Assembly (NCBI GenBank): GCA_963169245.1
Contig: CAUJEC010000016.1
Coordinates: forward strand, 1 to 37,053
Direction of reading: 5' to 3'
Source: Actinomycetota bacterium
GTDB lineage: Bacteria; Actinomycetota; Acidimicrobiia; Acidimicrobiales; Microtrichaceae
DNA length: 37,053 nt
Position numbers and translations under genes: made by a program. Shown piece after piece: positions 7,967-17,269 of the stretch (position 1 is its first letter; each line of letters starts with the position of its first letter). Below the pieces are notes generated by a model. The model ran no database searches. It saw only the letters and a list, made by a program, of their open reading frames with translations, and was not told the origin of the DNA.

Positions 7967-10390
7967 TTGAGAGATGCAGGTTCCCTTGAGTTGCTGAACG
8001 GGCTGACCGCCGAGGAGGTCAAGGAGAAAGTCGTCTCCGGACGAGTCAATCACGTGCCGAGAGACCCGATGCCCTCGGTTGCGAGGATCATCGCCAACAA
8101 TGTCCTGACGCCCGTCAACCTGATTGTCGGCGTCATGCTCGTCCTCGTCGTCGTGGCAAATGGGATCGGTCCTGACATGCTCTTCGGAGGTGTGATCGTC
8201 TCGAACTCGGTGATCGGTGTCATCCAAGAACTCCGCGCTCGAGCAGCCCTGAACCGATTGAGCGTGTTGTCGGCACCCCACGTGTGGGTTCGCCGTGATG
8301 GAGTCGACTCGGAGATCGCTCTCGAGGAGATCGTTGAGGACGACATTCTCATTCTTGATACCGATGGTCAGGTCGTGGTCGATGGTGAGGTCGTCGATGC
8401 CTCCGGTCTCGAATTGAACGAGTCGCTTCTGACCGGAGAGTCCGATCCCGTTGGGAAGGACACGGGTGATCTGGTCCTGTCCGGGAGTTTCGTCTCAGCC
8501 GGGCGAGGCGCCTACAGGGCAACTCGGATCGGTGGCGACTCTTATGCGGCGACTCTGGCCAGCGAGGCTCGCAAGTTCTCGCTCGTCGATTCGGAACTTC
8601 GTCAGGGCGTCAATCAGATCCTCAAGACTCTCATGGCGATCATTCCTATCGTCGCTGTCCTCCTGCTCATCCGTCTCATGAGAACCGGGCAGGGATGGCA
8701 GGACGCGCTTTCGGGAGTGGTCGCCGCTTCGGTGGCCATGGTGCCCGACGGTCTGGTTCTGTTGACGAGCATCTCATTCATGGCGGGAGTTGTGACACTC
8801 GCGAAGCGGGGAGCGTTATTGCGTGAACTGGCAGCGGTGGAGCTGCTCGCTCGGGTGGACACGATCTGTCTGGACAAGACGGGGACGATCACCACAGGTC
8901 GAATGACGGTTGGGCGGATCGAGGTCATTGATCCTCCAGACACTTCGCCGATGACTGAGGCCGAAGTTCTCGCTGCGCTGGCCGCATTCGCGCACTCCGA
9001 CCCGAATCCAAACTCGACTCAGGGTGCGATCGCCGACGCGCTGATGGAATCTCCCGCTTGGGTAGTGGACGACACCGTCCCGTTCTCCTCGACCCGGAAG
9101 TGGTCAGCAGCATCGTTCCATGGAGCGCCGGCGGGATCACACGCGGCCACGTTCGTAGGCGCTCCCGAGATGCTGCTCGACGGGGTTGGAGGATCCGAGG
9201 ATCGTCGCGGACGGCTCGCCGGAGACGTGGCTGAGTTCGCGTCGCAGGGATATCGCGTACTTCTCTTCGCAACGGCCACATCGCTCGAAGGGGAGTCACT
9301 GCCACCGGATCTGACCCCGCGAGCGCTTGTCCTTCTGGAGGATGAGGTCAGGCCCGACTCCAGAGAGACCTTAGAATATTTTGCAGCGCAAGGAATTGGG
9401 CTCAAGGTCGTGTCTGGGGACAATCCGCTCACGGTCGCCGCCGTTGCGCGTCGTGCCGGAATCGTCGGCGCAACGGATCACCCCGTCGATGCCAGAACGC
9501 TTCCCTTCGACGACAGGGAACGACTCAGCGACGTGGTCGAGAACAATGCGGTCTTCGGTCGGGTGACCCCGAGGCAGAAGCGCGAGATGATGCAGTCCCT
9601 TCAGGCCCGGGGCCGCAAGGTGGCGATGACCGGCGATGGGGTCAACGACGTCCTCGCCCTCAAGGATGCCGACATGGGCATCGCCATGGGTGCCGGATCC
9701 AGCGCAAGCCGATCCGTCGCCGAGCTCGTACTGGTGGACAATCGATTCGATGTTCTGCCCGGCGTGCTTGCCGAAGGTCGCCGCGTCGTCAACAGCATCG
9801 AACGAGCCGCCAACCTGTTCGTCTACGGCACCGTCTATTCGTTCCTGATCTCGCTTGTCATAGCGCTGGCAGGAACGGAGTTTCCCTTCCTTCCACGACA
9901 TCTGACACTCGTCAGAACTCTGACCGTCGGACTCCCCGGCTTTGCTCTTGCGCTCGCCCCCGACTCGCGCGTCGCCAGACCGGGATTCGTCAAGCGGGTC
10001 ATCCGCTTCTGTGTTCCGGCCGGCGCCATTGCCGCAGTCGCGACTCTTGTGATTTGGTTCTACAGCAGGGATCGTGTCGAACTGATCGAGGCCCGTACAG
10101 CGTGCACCTATGTCCTGATGATCGTCGGTCTCGGCATCCTCTGGCGCCTTGCCGCGGCGCTGCCTCCATGGCGCTGGGTGCTTAAGGTCTCGATGGCGAC
10201 CCTGATGGCGCTCGCGTTGTTGATCCCGTTCTCACGCAGGTTCTTCGAGCTTCAGAGTCCACCGATGTCCATCTGGGTCGTGGTGTCGTTGGTGGGGATG
10301 GCCGGTTGGGTCCTGATTCGCTTCATTCCTGTGGGGGTTGATTCCGTCACGGTCGATTCCAATCCGGTCGACGACGGGCGGGCGAAATGA
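7967..10390 (+). CDS. P-type cation-transporting ATPase, CtpE-like
   Basis: LTGESDPV, CLDKTGTITTGRMTV, VAMTGDGVNDVLALKDADMGIAMGAGSSASRSVAELVLVDNRFDVLPGVLAEGRRV; GAGGAGGAG upstream of the TTG start. Confidence 0.9.
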   Translation: MRDAGSLELLNGLTAEEVKEKVVSGRVNHVPRDPMPSVARIIANNVLTPVNLIVGVMLVLVVVANGIGPDMLFGGVIVSNSVIGVIQELRARAALNRLSVLSAPHVWVRRDGVDSEIALEEIVEDDILILDTDGQVVVDGEVVDASGLELNESLLTGESDPVGKDTGDLVLSGSFVSAGRGAYRATRIGGDSYAATLASEARKFSLVDSELRQGVNQILKTLMAIIPIVAVLLLIRLMRTGQGWQDALSGVVAASVAMVPDGLVLLTSISFMAGVVTLAKRGALLRELAAVELLARVDTICLDKTGTITTGRMTVGRIEVIDPPDTSPMTEAEVLAALAAFAHSDPNPNSTQGAIADALMESPAWVVDDTVPFSSTRKWSAASFHGAPAGSHAATFVGAPEMLLDGVGGSEDRRGRLAGDVAEFASQGYRVLLFATATSLEGESLPPDLTPRALVLLEDEVRPDSRETLEYFAAQGIGLKVVSGDNPLTVAAVARRAGIVGATDHPVDARTLPFDDRERLSDVVENNAVFGRVTPRQKREMMQSLQARGRKVAMTGDGVNDVLALKDADMGIAMGAGSSASRSVAELVLVDNRFDVLPGVLAEGRRVVNSIERAANLFVYGTVYSFLISLVIALAGTEFPFLPRHLTLVRTLTVGLPGFALALAPDSRVARPGFVKRVIRFCVPAGAIAAVATLVIWFYSRDRVELIEARTACTYVLMIVGLGILWRLAAALPPWRWVLKVSMATLMALALLIPFSRRFFELQSPPMSIWVVVSLVGMAGWVLIRFIPVGVDSVTVDSNPVDDGRAK

Positions 10391-10396
10391 GCCACG

Positions 10397-10426
10397 TTGG
10401 GTGAGCGGCGGCACTCCGCCTAGGAT
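10397..10426 (+). promoter_or_regulatory. putative promoter TTGGGT-N18-TAGGAT for the microprotein/DUF2342/tilS operon
   Basis: TTGGGT 10397-10402, TAGGAT 10421-10426, then 6 nt to ATG 10433. Confidence 0.5.
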
Positions 10427-10432
10427 GGACCC

Positions 10433-10573
10433 ATGGTTCTTGCTGCAGAGAAGGTCTGGCATTTCTGGATCGCCGTTCCACTGGCGGCCTCGGCGATTCT
10501 CCTTGTGCTGTCACTGGTCGGGCTGTACGTGGCCAAGGTGAGCCGCACCCGCTATCCAAGCTCACACAGCTGA
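10433..10573 (+). CDS. 46-aa single-TM microprotein (below the ORF-track length cutoff)
   Basis: MVLAAEKVWHFWIAVPLAASAILLVLSLVGLYVAKVSRTRYPSSHS*; one TM helix with a basic C-terminal flank; promoter-like sequence ends 6 nt upstream; stop is 7 nt before the DUF2342 ATG. Confidence 0.65.
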   Translation: MVLAAEKVWHFWIAVPLAASAILLVLSLVGLYVAKVSRTRYPSSHS

Positions 10574-10580
10574 CACGCAG

Positions 10581-11645
10581 ATGACCTCCGCCGTCGACTG
10601 GGATCTGGCGGAGCAGGTCGCGGCCCGAATCGCCAAGGGCGATCCCTTCTCGCGCTCCTATCACCGAGAGGGGATGGAGTCGGACTTCGAGGAGTTCACG
10701 TCCCGAGCGCAGGGCTATGTGGAGGCCGAGATCGGTTTCTCGTCACTCTCGGGCAATGCCCGGGCACGCGTTGTCGATCGTCGGGACTGGGTTCGCGCAA
10801 ACCTGGCCAGCTACAACCGTCTGCTCAGACCTCTGCTGGACCGGTTTGAGGGCAAGGAAGGTCCCACGGCGGAACTCAGCTCGAAGATCGCTGCTGTGGA
10901 ACTCGGTTCGCTGCTCGGATGGATGTCATCGCGGGTGCTGGGTCAATATGACCTGTTGGTGCTCGAGGAAGAGGACCCCGATGAACAGGACATCGTCTAT
11001 TACGTTGGTCCCAACATCCTGAGTCTTGAGAAACGCCACTCGTTCCCACCGGACGAGTTCCGTTTGTGGGTCGCTCTTCACGAGGTGACCCACCGCACGC
11101 AGTTCACGGGTGTGCCGTGGCTTCGCCAGTACTTTCTCGACCAGGTCGGCGAGTTGATCACCGCTGCCGAGCCAGACCCGAAAAAGCTCTTCATCGCGGC
11201 CGGGCGGCTGGCCGAAGGGATCACGAAACGGACCAATCCCTTTGCCGAGGGTGGTGTGGCAGCACTGTTCGCAACCCCCGAGCAGAGACTGGCGATGGAC
11301 CGTGTCGCCGGTCTCATGAGTCTTCTCGAAGGTCATGGCGATGTGATCATGGACCGTGCCGCGCTCGATCAGGTCCCATCGGCACCACGATTCGGTCGGG
11401 TGCTTCGTGCTCGCCGCAAGGAGATGAACCTGGCGACGAAGCTCCTGCAGAGACTCATCGGACTCGAGGCCAAACTCGCGCAGTACGAACAGGGCGAACT
11501 GTTCATCGAGGCCGTCGAGAAGGTCGGCGGTCCTCAGTTGTTGAACCGTGCGTTCGAGAGCGCCGAGAACCTGCCGACGATCCATGAGATCAGGAACCCA
11601 GATCTGTGGCTTACGAGGATCGACTCGAAAGCCATCTCGATCTGA
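10581..11645 (+). CDS. DUF2342 zinc-dependent metalloprotease-like (zincin) protein
   Basis: LWVALHEVTHRTQFTGVPWLRQYF (HExxH-type motif) and overall resemblance to the DUF2342/F420-associated family. Confidence 0.88.
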   Translation: MTSAVDWDLAEQVAARIAKGDPFSRSYHREGMESDFEEFTSRAQGYVEAEIGFSSLSGNARARVVDRRDWVRANLASYNRLLRPLLDRFEGKEGPTAELSSKIAAVELGSLLGWMSSRVLGQYDLLVLEEEDPDEQDIVYYVGPNILSLEKRHSFPPDEFRLWVALHEVTHRTQFTGVPWLRQYFLDQVGELITAAEPDPKKLFIAAGRLAEGITKRTNPFAEGGVAALFATPEQRLAMDRVAGLMSLLEGHGDVIMDRAALDQVPSAPRFGRVLRARRKEMNLATKLLQRLIGLEAKLAQYEQGELFIEAVEKVGGPQLLNRAFESAENLPTIHEIRNPDLWLTRIDSKAISI

Positions 11646-11658
11646 CCGAGGCCGGTCC

Positions 11659-12612
11659 ATGCCCATGCCCATCTCCACGGCCGAGTCGACCCCGATCACC
11701 TCATCGGATCTGAAGGCTTCGAGGCTGGTCGGTGACCTTCTGAAGCGGTGCGCCTTTTCGGCGGCCGCCCGTCGAGTCGACCTTGCAGTCTCCGGCGGTG
11801 CGGATTCGTCAGCGCTTCTGATCCTTGCGGTGGCGGCTGGCCTCGAGGCCCACGCGTTCCATGTCGATCACGGGCTTCGGGCAGGTTCCGATCTGGAGGC
11901 GCGCCGCGTCGGGGAACTGGCGGGGAGGCTCGGAGCGCGGTTCACCTCTCTCACCGCTGCGGTGACAGATGGTCCGGACCTGGAGGCTCGAGCCAGGGAG
12001 GTCAGACACGGCGCGCTCCCAGAGGGTGTCCTGTTCGGCCACACCATGGATGACCTCGCCGAGACGGTTCTCCTTCGGATCATGCGTGGAACCGGACCTG
12101 GAGGGTTGGCGTCCATGCGCTATGACAGGCATCCGATCCTTGGGTTACGCCGAAGCGAGACTGTCGCTCTGTGTCGGGAGTTGTCCATCGCGGTGGTCGA
12201 CGACCCCTCCAATCTCGACCCTCGTTTCCGGCGCAACAGGGTTCGACACGAGGTCCTTCCGCTCCTCGGGGACGTCGCCGATCGTGATGTCACTCCTCTG
12301 ATCGCCAGGCTCGCGCATCAGTCCGCAGAGCAGGCCGATCTGATCGACGAATTGGCCAGAGACCTGGACGCGAGCGACGCCAGGGCCCTGGCCGCAACGC
12401 ACCGCGTGCTTGCGGCCGTGGCCATCCGGCATTGGTGGAGCGACTCGACGGGTGATCCCTACCCTCCTGATTCAGCAGCAATCGAGCGAATACTTGGCGT
12501 AGCACACGGATCTGCTGTGTCCTGTCAGGTCCACTCCGGTTGGGTGATCAGGCGCACTGGTCAGCGATTGAGGATCGAGCGTGACGACACTCCCGAGGGG
12601 ACCAGCAGGTGA
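11659..12612 (+). CDS. tilS: tRNA(Ile)-lysidine synthase
   Basis: VDLAVSGGADSSALLILA (PP-loop), AFHVDHGLRAGSDLEA, GHTMDDLAETVLLRIMRGTGPGGL, DPSNLDPRFRRNRVRHEVLP; start chosen downstream of the DUF2342 stop. Confidence 0.92.
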   Translation: MPMPISTAESTPITSSDLKASRLVGDLLKRCAFSAAARRVDLAVSGGADSSALLILAVAAGLEAHAFHVDHGLRAGSDLEARRVGELAGRLGARFTSLTAAVTDGPDLEARAREVRHGALPEGVLFGHTMDDLAETVLLRIMRGTGPGGLASMRYDRHPILGLRRSETVALCRELSIAVVDDPSNLDPRFRRNRVRHEVLPLLGDVADRDVTPLIARLAHQSAEQADLIDELARDLDASDARALAATHRVLAAVAIRHWWSDSTGDPYPPDSAAIERILGVAHGSAVSCQVHSGWVIRRTGQRLRIERDDTPEGTSR

Positions 12613-12646
12613 CCATCAAGCGACACGGGACTAGGGTCAGACGCTG

Positions 12647-13222
12647 ATGAGTGGCACAGAGCACCCGATTCACCTCTCCGATGATCCTCGCATCGGCAAC
12701 ATCTTGTTGACCGAGGAACAACTCACTTCGCGAATAGCGGAACTGGGAGCGCAGATCACGGAGGACTACGCGGGCCGGAATCCTCTGCTCGTATGCGTTC
12801 TGCGTGGCGCCTATGCGTTCGCCACCGACCTCTGTTTCGCGATCAACCTCCCGATCGAACTCGACTTCATTGCGGTGTCCTCCTATGGGGCCACGACGCG
12901 CACATCGGGAGTCGTGAGACTCGTCAAGGATCTCGATGTGGACCTGACAGATCGTGACGTGATCCTGGTCGAGGACATTGTCGACACCGGACTCACTCTT
13001 CGATATCTGCGACGCAGTCTGGAGGCCCGCGGTCCCGCCAGTCTGGAGGTCTGCACACTGCTCGCCCGTGAGGCCGCCGACCTAGAGGGTCTGGGCGTTC
13101 GATACGTCGGTTTCACCATCGGCGGCGACTTCGTGGTGGGCTATGGCTTGGATGCGAACGAGAAGTACCGCAACCTCCGCTACCTGGCGGTCTTTGACTC
13201 CTCGGATACAGAAGTTCGCTGA
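12647..13222 (+). CDS. hpt: hypoxanthine phosphoribosyltransferase
   Basis: VCVLRGAYAFATDL, VSSYG, VILVEDIVDTGLTL, VVGYGLDANEKYRNLRYLAVF. Confidence 0.95.
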   Translation: MSGTEHPIHLSDDPRIGNILLTEEQLTSRIAELGAQITEDYAGRNPLLVCVLRGAYAFATDLCFAINLPIELDFIAVSSYGATTRTSGVVRLVKDLDVDLTDRDVILVEDIVDTGLTLRYLRRSLEARGPASLEVCTLLAREAADLEGLGVRYVGFTIGGDFVVGYGLDANEKYRNLRYLAVFDSSDTEVR

Positions 13223-13228
13223 CCGACG

Positions 13229-13885
13229 ATGGAACTGAATCAAGTTGAACCAACGGGCCACGGTTCGCTCCATGATCTCGATGACATCGGAATCGACGCG
13301 TCCCCTCTCTCATCTGCCATAGATCTGCCCCGAATTGAGCGGGCCGTCGCCGAGATCCTTGCCGCGATTGGTGAGGATCCCGACCGCGATGGGCTGCGAT
13401 CCACCCCGGGTCGGGTTGCTCGCATGTACGCCGAGACGTGTTCGGGTCTGCATTCGGATCCGGCGGAACATCTCAAGGTCACCTTCGATGCGCAACACGA
13501 CGAGATGATCATGGTCCGCAACATCGACCTCTACTCGATATGTGAACATCACCTGGTGCCATTCCACGGCAAGGCACATGTCGCATACATCCCCAATGTC
13601 GATGGCCGTGTGACGGGTCTGTCGAAGATCGCCCGACTCGTCGATGGCTACAGCAAACGCCCCCAGGTTCAGGAACGCCTGACCACCCAGGTTGCCGACG
13701 CGATCGAAGCGACCCTCGAACCCCGTGGTGTGTTGGTCGTGATAGAGGCCGAACACATGTGCATGTCGATGCGCGGGGTCCGCAAACCCGGCTCTTCGAC
13801 TGTCACGTCTGCAGTTCGGGGGATCTTTCGAGACGATGTCTCGGCGCGGGCAGAGGCAATGCGCTTCATCCCGAGCGCTGACTGA
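13229..13885 (+). CDS. folE: GTP cyclohydrolase I
   Basis: [85 protein letters not shown]. Confidence 0.97.
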   Translation: MELNQVEPTGHGSLHDLDDIGIDASPLSSAIDLPRIERAVAEILAAIGEDPDRDGLRSTPGRVARMYAETCSGLHSDPAEHLKVTFDAQHDEMIMVRNIDLYSICEHHLVPFHGKAHVAYIPNVDGRVTGLSKIARLVDGYSKRPQVQERLTTQVADAIEATLEPRGVLVVIEAEHMCMSMRGVRKPGSSTVTSAVRGIFRDDVSARAEAMRFIPSAD

Positions 13886-13917
13886 GAATCCGTATCGATG
13901 ACCGAGCTTCCATATCG

Positions 13918-14886
13918 ATGACCGACGGGGAGACCGAACCAGCAGGACCGAGCGGCGAACCTGCACGCAGGACGATCCGTGTCATGGGCGTCCTCAATGT
14001 CACCCCCGACTCGTTCTCCGATGGCGGACAGAACTTCGACCGTGACAGGGCAATCGCCCGGGGGCTCGAGATGGTCGCGGAGGGGGCCGATGTAATCGAT
14101 GTCGGTGGCGAGTCCACCCGCCCCGGCGCCGAACCGGTCGACCCCCACACCGAAGCGGCAAGGGTGATACCGGTGATCGAGCACCTCGCTGCTGCACGCG
14201 AGCAGCACGACGATGGCGAATCCGGACGCTTCCAGATCTCGATCGACACCCGGAACTCGGCGACTGCCCGACTGGCTGTCGCCGCGGGTGTCGATCTGAT
14301 CAACGACGTGAGCGCTTCGCTGTGGCACGTGGCAGCAGAATGCGGGGTCGGCTGGGTTGCGATGCACATGCTGGGCGATCCGCGCACGATGCAGAAGTCT
14401 CCCGTCTATGGCGATGTCGTGGACGAGGTACGGAGCTTTCTGGTCGACCGGGCCAGGGCAGCGCTCGAAGCGGGAGTGAGCGAGGTCTGGATCGATCCGG
14501 GAATCGGATTCGGCAAGACGACGCGCCACAACCTGGAACTGCTCGCCCGACTCGATGAACTCGTGTCGGAGGGGTTCCCAGTGTTGATCGGGACCAGTCG
14601 CAAGAGGTTTCTGGGAGAACTGACTGGACTCTCCGATGCCGCGGCAGACAAGAGAGCGCTGGCTGTCCGGAGGAACGCTGCCGGAGATGGATCGGGTCTC
14701 GATTCGGCCGATGCGCTCCACGGTCACGTCGCCCAGAGCGGTGTCCCCGTCACGGATCGGCTCGAGGCGTCGGTCGCGTCAGCCGTGTGGGCGATGAGCA
14801 AAGGTGCGACGATGGTACGAGTCCATGACGTCAGGGCGACTGCCGAGGCTGTCGCTGTGATTCAGGGAAGTATCCCCGAGCGCTGA
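13918..14886 (+). CDS. folP: dihydropteroate synthase
   Basis: RVMGVLNVTPDSFSDGG, DVGGESTRPGAEPV, ISIDTRNSATA, INDVSA, DPGIGFGKTTRHNLELL, GTSRKRFLG, RVHDV. Confidence 0.95.
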   Translation: MTDGETEPAGPSGEPARRTIRVMGVLNVTPDSFSDGGQNFDRDRAIARGLEMVAEGADVIDVGGESTRPGAEPVDPHTEAARVIPVIEHLAAAREQHDDGESGRFQISIDTRNSATARLAVAAGVDLINDVSASLWHVAAECGVGWVAMHMLGDPRTMQKSPVYGDVVDEVRSFLVDRARAALEAGVSEVWIDPGIGFGKTTRHNLELLARLDELVSEGFPVLIGTSRKRFLGELTGLSDAAADKRALAVRRNAAGDGSGLDSADALHGHVAQSGVPVTDRLEASVASAVWAMSKGATMVRVHDVRATAEAVAVIQGSIPER

Positions 14887-14932
14887 GATCCTCTACCATC
14901 GAAGCCCGAAGTTCGCAGGTCAGGAATTGGCA

Positions 14933-15535
14933 ATGGCAGGAAAAGGCAAGTGGGCGCAGGGTATCCAACCCCGCCATTTCAACTGGGTCATCAAGGACCA
15001 GTTGGCGGTCTGCGAACGTCCCGGAGGTTTCGGTGCCAATCACCGCAAGGTGCGACGGCAGGAGGAGATCATCTGGATCCGCGAACAGGGCTTCGACTTC
15101 GTCGTATCCCTGTCGGGTGGGCCCAACAATCTCCACAGCTACGACGAACTAGCCGTTCGCTGGAAGCACTGGCCGCTGCCCGCACCGGATGAGACTCCCC
15201 GTTATCTGAACCAGTCCTACAGCGAACTCCGTCGCCTGCTCACCGAACGACGCAAGCTCATCCTGCATCACGATGAACTCTCCGATCGGCTCACCGGGTT
15301 CCTTGCCGGTTATCTCGTGTGGAACTCGATGGTTCCCGAGATTCCCCGGGCAGTGTCGATGGTCGAACACATCGTCGGTCGACAGATGGGTACCGAAGGA
15401 CGCCAGATGGTCGTGGAGGCAGGGCGTCTCCTCGAAGCCCGCCGGATAGCTCAGGCAGCCGCAGCCGAGCAGATGATCACGTCTCCCCGCCCACCCGAAG
15501 GTGACGACGGCGACGACGACCTGACCGGCGAGTGA
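14933..15535 (+). CDS. tyrosine/dual-specificity phosphatase-fold protein, probably catalytically degenerate
   Basis: IREQGFDFVVSLSGGPNNLHSYDE followed by LILHHDELSDRLTGFLAGYLVW, which aligns with the HCxxxxxR(S/T)G loop but with His at the Cys position; lies between folP and folB. Confidence 0.65.
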   Translation: MAGKGKWAQGIQPRHFNWVIKDQLAVCERPGGFGANHRKVRRQEEIIWIREQGFDFVVSLSGGPNNLHSYDELAVRWKHWPLPAPDETPRYLNQSYSELRRLLTERRKLILHHDELSDRLTGFLAGYLVWNSMVPEIPRAVSMVEHIVGRQMGTEGRQMVVEAGRLLEARRIAQAAAAEQMITSPRPPEGDDGDDDLTGE

Positions 15536-15563
15536 GCCGTCCGTCGTGGTGGGCTCGGCGGAT

Positions 15564-15962
15564 ATGTCAGTGAACATGTCCGAGGACCTGAATAGTTCAG
15601 ACCGAATAATCCTGCGTGACCTGCGCCTCGCTGGAGTCGTCGGGGTGTTGCCCGAGGAGCGTGTACGCCCACAGCCGCTCAGTATCGACATCGAGATCCT
15701 CACCGACCTGACCCGGGCTGGGCTGAGTGATGACCTCGACGATTCGGTCGACTACGGAGCGCTGTGTGACCGGGTGGCCGACATGGTCCATGCAGGCGCA
15801 CCGCTTCTGCTCGAACGTCTGGCGCATCTGCTTGCAGACGACCTGCTCGCTGAGTTTCCCCTGATCGATGTGGTCGTGGTCGAGGTGCGCAAGCTGCGGC
15901 CTCCAGTTCCACATCAGTTGGGAACCTCCGGCGTGAGGATCGCCCGCAGAAGGAAAGCGTGA
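15564..15962 (+). CDS. folB: dihydroneopterin aldolase
   Basis: RIILRDLRLAGVVGVLPEERVRPQPLSIDIEI, DSVDYGALCDRVADMV, LLERLAHLLADDLL; the start could also be GTG 15546. Confidence 0.9.
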   Translation: MSVNMSEDLNSSDRIILRDLRLAGVVGVLPEERVRPQPLSIDIEILTDLTRAGLSDDLDDSVDYGALCDRVADMVHAGAPLLLERLAHLLADDLLAEFPLIDVVVVEVRKLRPPVPHQLGTSGVRIARRRKA

Positions 15963-16453
15963 GTCCCGCTCCCAGAGCCAGCGTTCGTCGCTGTTTCATC
16001 TCGATCGGGTCGAACCTGGGTGACAGGCTCCAGTATCTGCGTGACGCCGTTGAGATGCTTCCCGACGTCATCGCCGTCTCCCCAGTCTATGAGACCGATC
16101 CGGTAGGTGGTCCTGAGCAGGCAATGTTCCTGAACATCGTCGTCGAGTTGCGCACGGCCATCGCTCCGCTCGACCTACTCGGGATCTGTCACAGGATCGA
16201 GACTGCAGCAGACCGTGTGCGTGACATCCACTGGGGGCCACGCACCATCGATCTGGACATCATCTGGATCGATGGCGTCGAGATGGACACCGCGCGGCTG
16301 ACGGTCCCGCACCCCAGGTGGAAGGAGCGCCGGTTCGTGTTGGCGCCCCTGAGGGACCTGGACTCCTACCTGGTCAGCGACGACGACCTTGCTGCCGCCG
16401 ATGGGCGGGTCAGGCTTCTCGGCCCTCTGGATCAGCCAAGCTCGCCAATATGA
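15959..16453 (+). CDS. folK: 2-amino-4-hydroxy-6-hydroxymethyldihydropteridine pyrophosphokinase
   Basis: CFISIGSNLGDRLQYLRDAVEML, VSPVYETDPVGGPEQAMFLN, WGPRTIDLDIIW, VPHPRWKERRFVLAPL. Confidence 0.95.
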   Translation: MSPAPRASVRRCFISIGSNLGDRLQYLRDAVEMLPDVIAVSPVYETDPVGGPEQAMFLNIVVELRTAIAPLDLLGICHRIETAADRVRDIHWGPRTIDLDIIWIDGVEMDTARLTVPHPRWKERRFVLAPLRDLDSYLVSDDDLAAADGRVRLLGPLDQPSSPI

Positions 16454-17269
16454 ATGGGCTTGGGTGTGAGTGCCTCTGACCACATGACGCGTTCGATCGG
16501 GATCGTGGGTCAGGGTCGCGCTGGAAGAGCCTTCGCTCAAGCGCTCGAGCAACTCGGATGGGACGTGCACGTTGTCGTCCGCTCACAGCTCAGCGCTGCT
16601 GTACTGGCTCGGTTGGCGGACTCGGTGGACATTGTCCTGTTGTGTGTTCCCGATGGCGCCATCGCCGACGTCGTCTCCGCGTTCGATCCCGAGTCGCTCG
16701 ATGATGATGTCGTTCTGGTGCACTGCTCGGGCGCAAGCGGGCTGGAGGTGCTTTCGCCCGCTGTCAGGCGCGCGTCCCTTCACCCACTCGTCTCGCTAAC
16801 CGATGACCTCGGATCGGCGCAGCGGCTCACCGGCGCGTATTTCGCCGTTGCGGGTGACCCGGCCGCTTCGGCGATCGCCAGCGCGCTGGCGGGGCATGTG
16901 ATTCATGTGAACGACTCAGATCGGGCGATCTATCACGCCGGGGCGGCGATAGCGTCGAACCATCTGGTGGCGCTGCTCGCGCAGGTCGAATCGATTGCCG
17001 ATCGACTGTCGCTTCCACTGGAGGCGTTCCTCGATCTGGCCCGGGGGTCACTTGAGAACACATCACGACTTGGACCAGCAGTTGCGTTGACCGGCCCTGT
17101 CAGCAGAGGTGATCTGTCCACGGTCGAGGGCCACATCCGGGCTTTTGGGAACCATGGTCTGGAAGAGGAATTGGATGCCTATCTGGCACTCGCTCGCCGG
17201 GCCGCTGTCCTTGCCGGGCGTGATCCGTCAGAGATCGACCGACTGGTGGATGGCGCAACGCCTGAGTAG
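16454..17269 (+). CDS. Rossmann-like / DUF2520 domain protein
   Basis: SIGIVGQGRAGRAFAQALEQLGWDV, VLLCVPDGAIADV, HCSGASGLEVL, AIYHAGAAIASNHLVALLAQ; start may be 16484. Confidence 0.86.
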   Translation: MGLGVSASDHMTRSIGIVGQGRAGRAFAQALEQLGWDVHVVVRSQLSAAVLARLADSVDIVLLCVPDGAIADVVSAFDPESLDDDVVLVHCSGASGLEVLSPAVRRASLHPLVSLTDDLGSAQRLTGAYFAVAGDPAASAIASALAGHVIHVNDSDRAIYHAGAAIASNHLVALLAQVESIADRLSLPLEAFLDLARGSLENTSRLGPAVALTGPVSRGDLSTVEGHIRAFGNHGLEEELDAYLALARRAAVLAGRDPSEIDRLVDGATPE

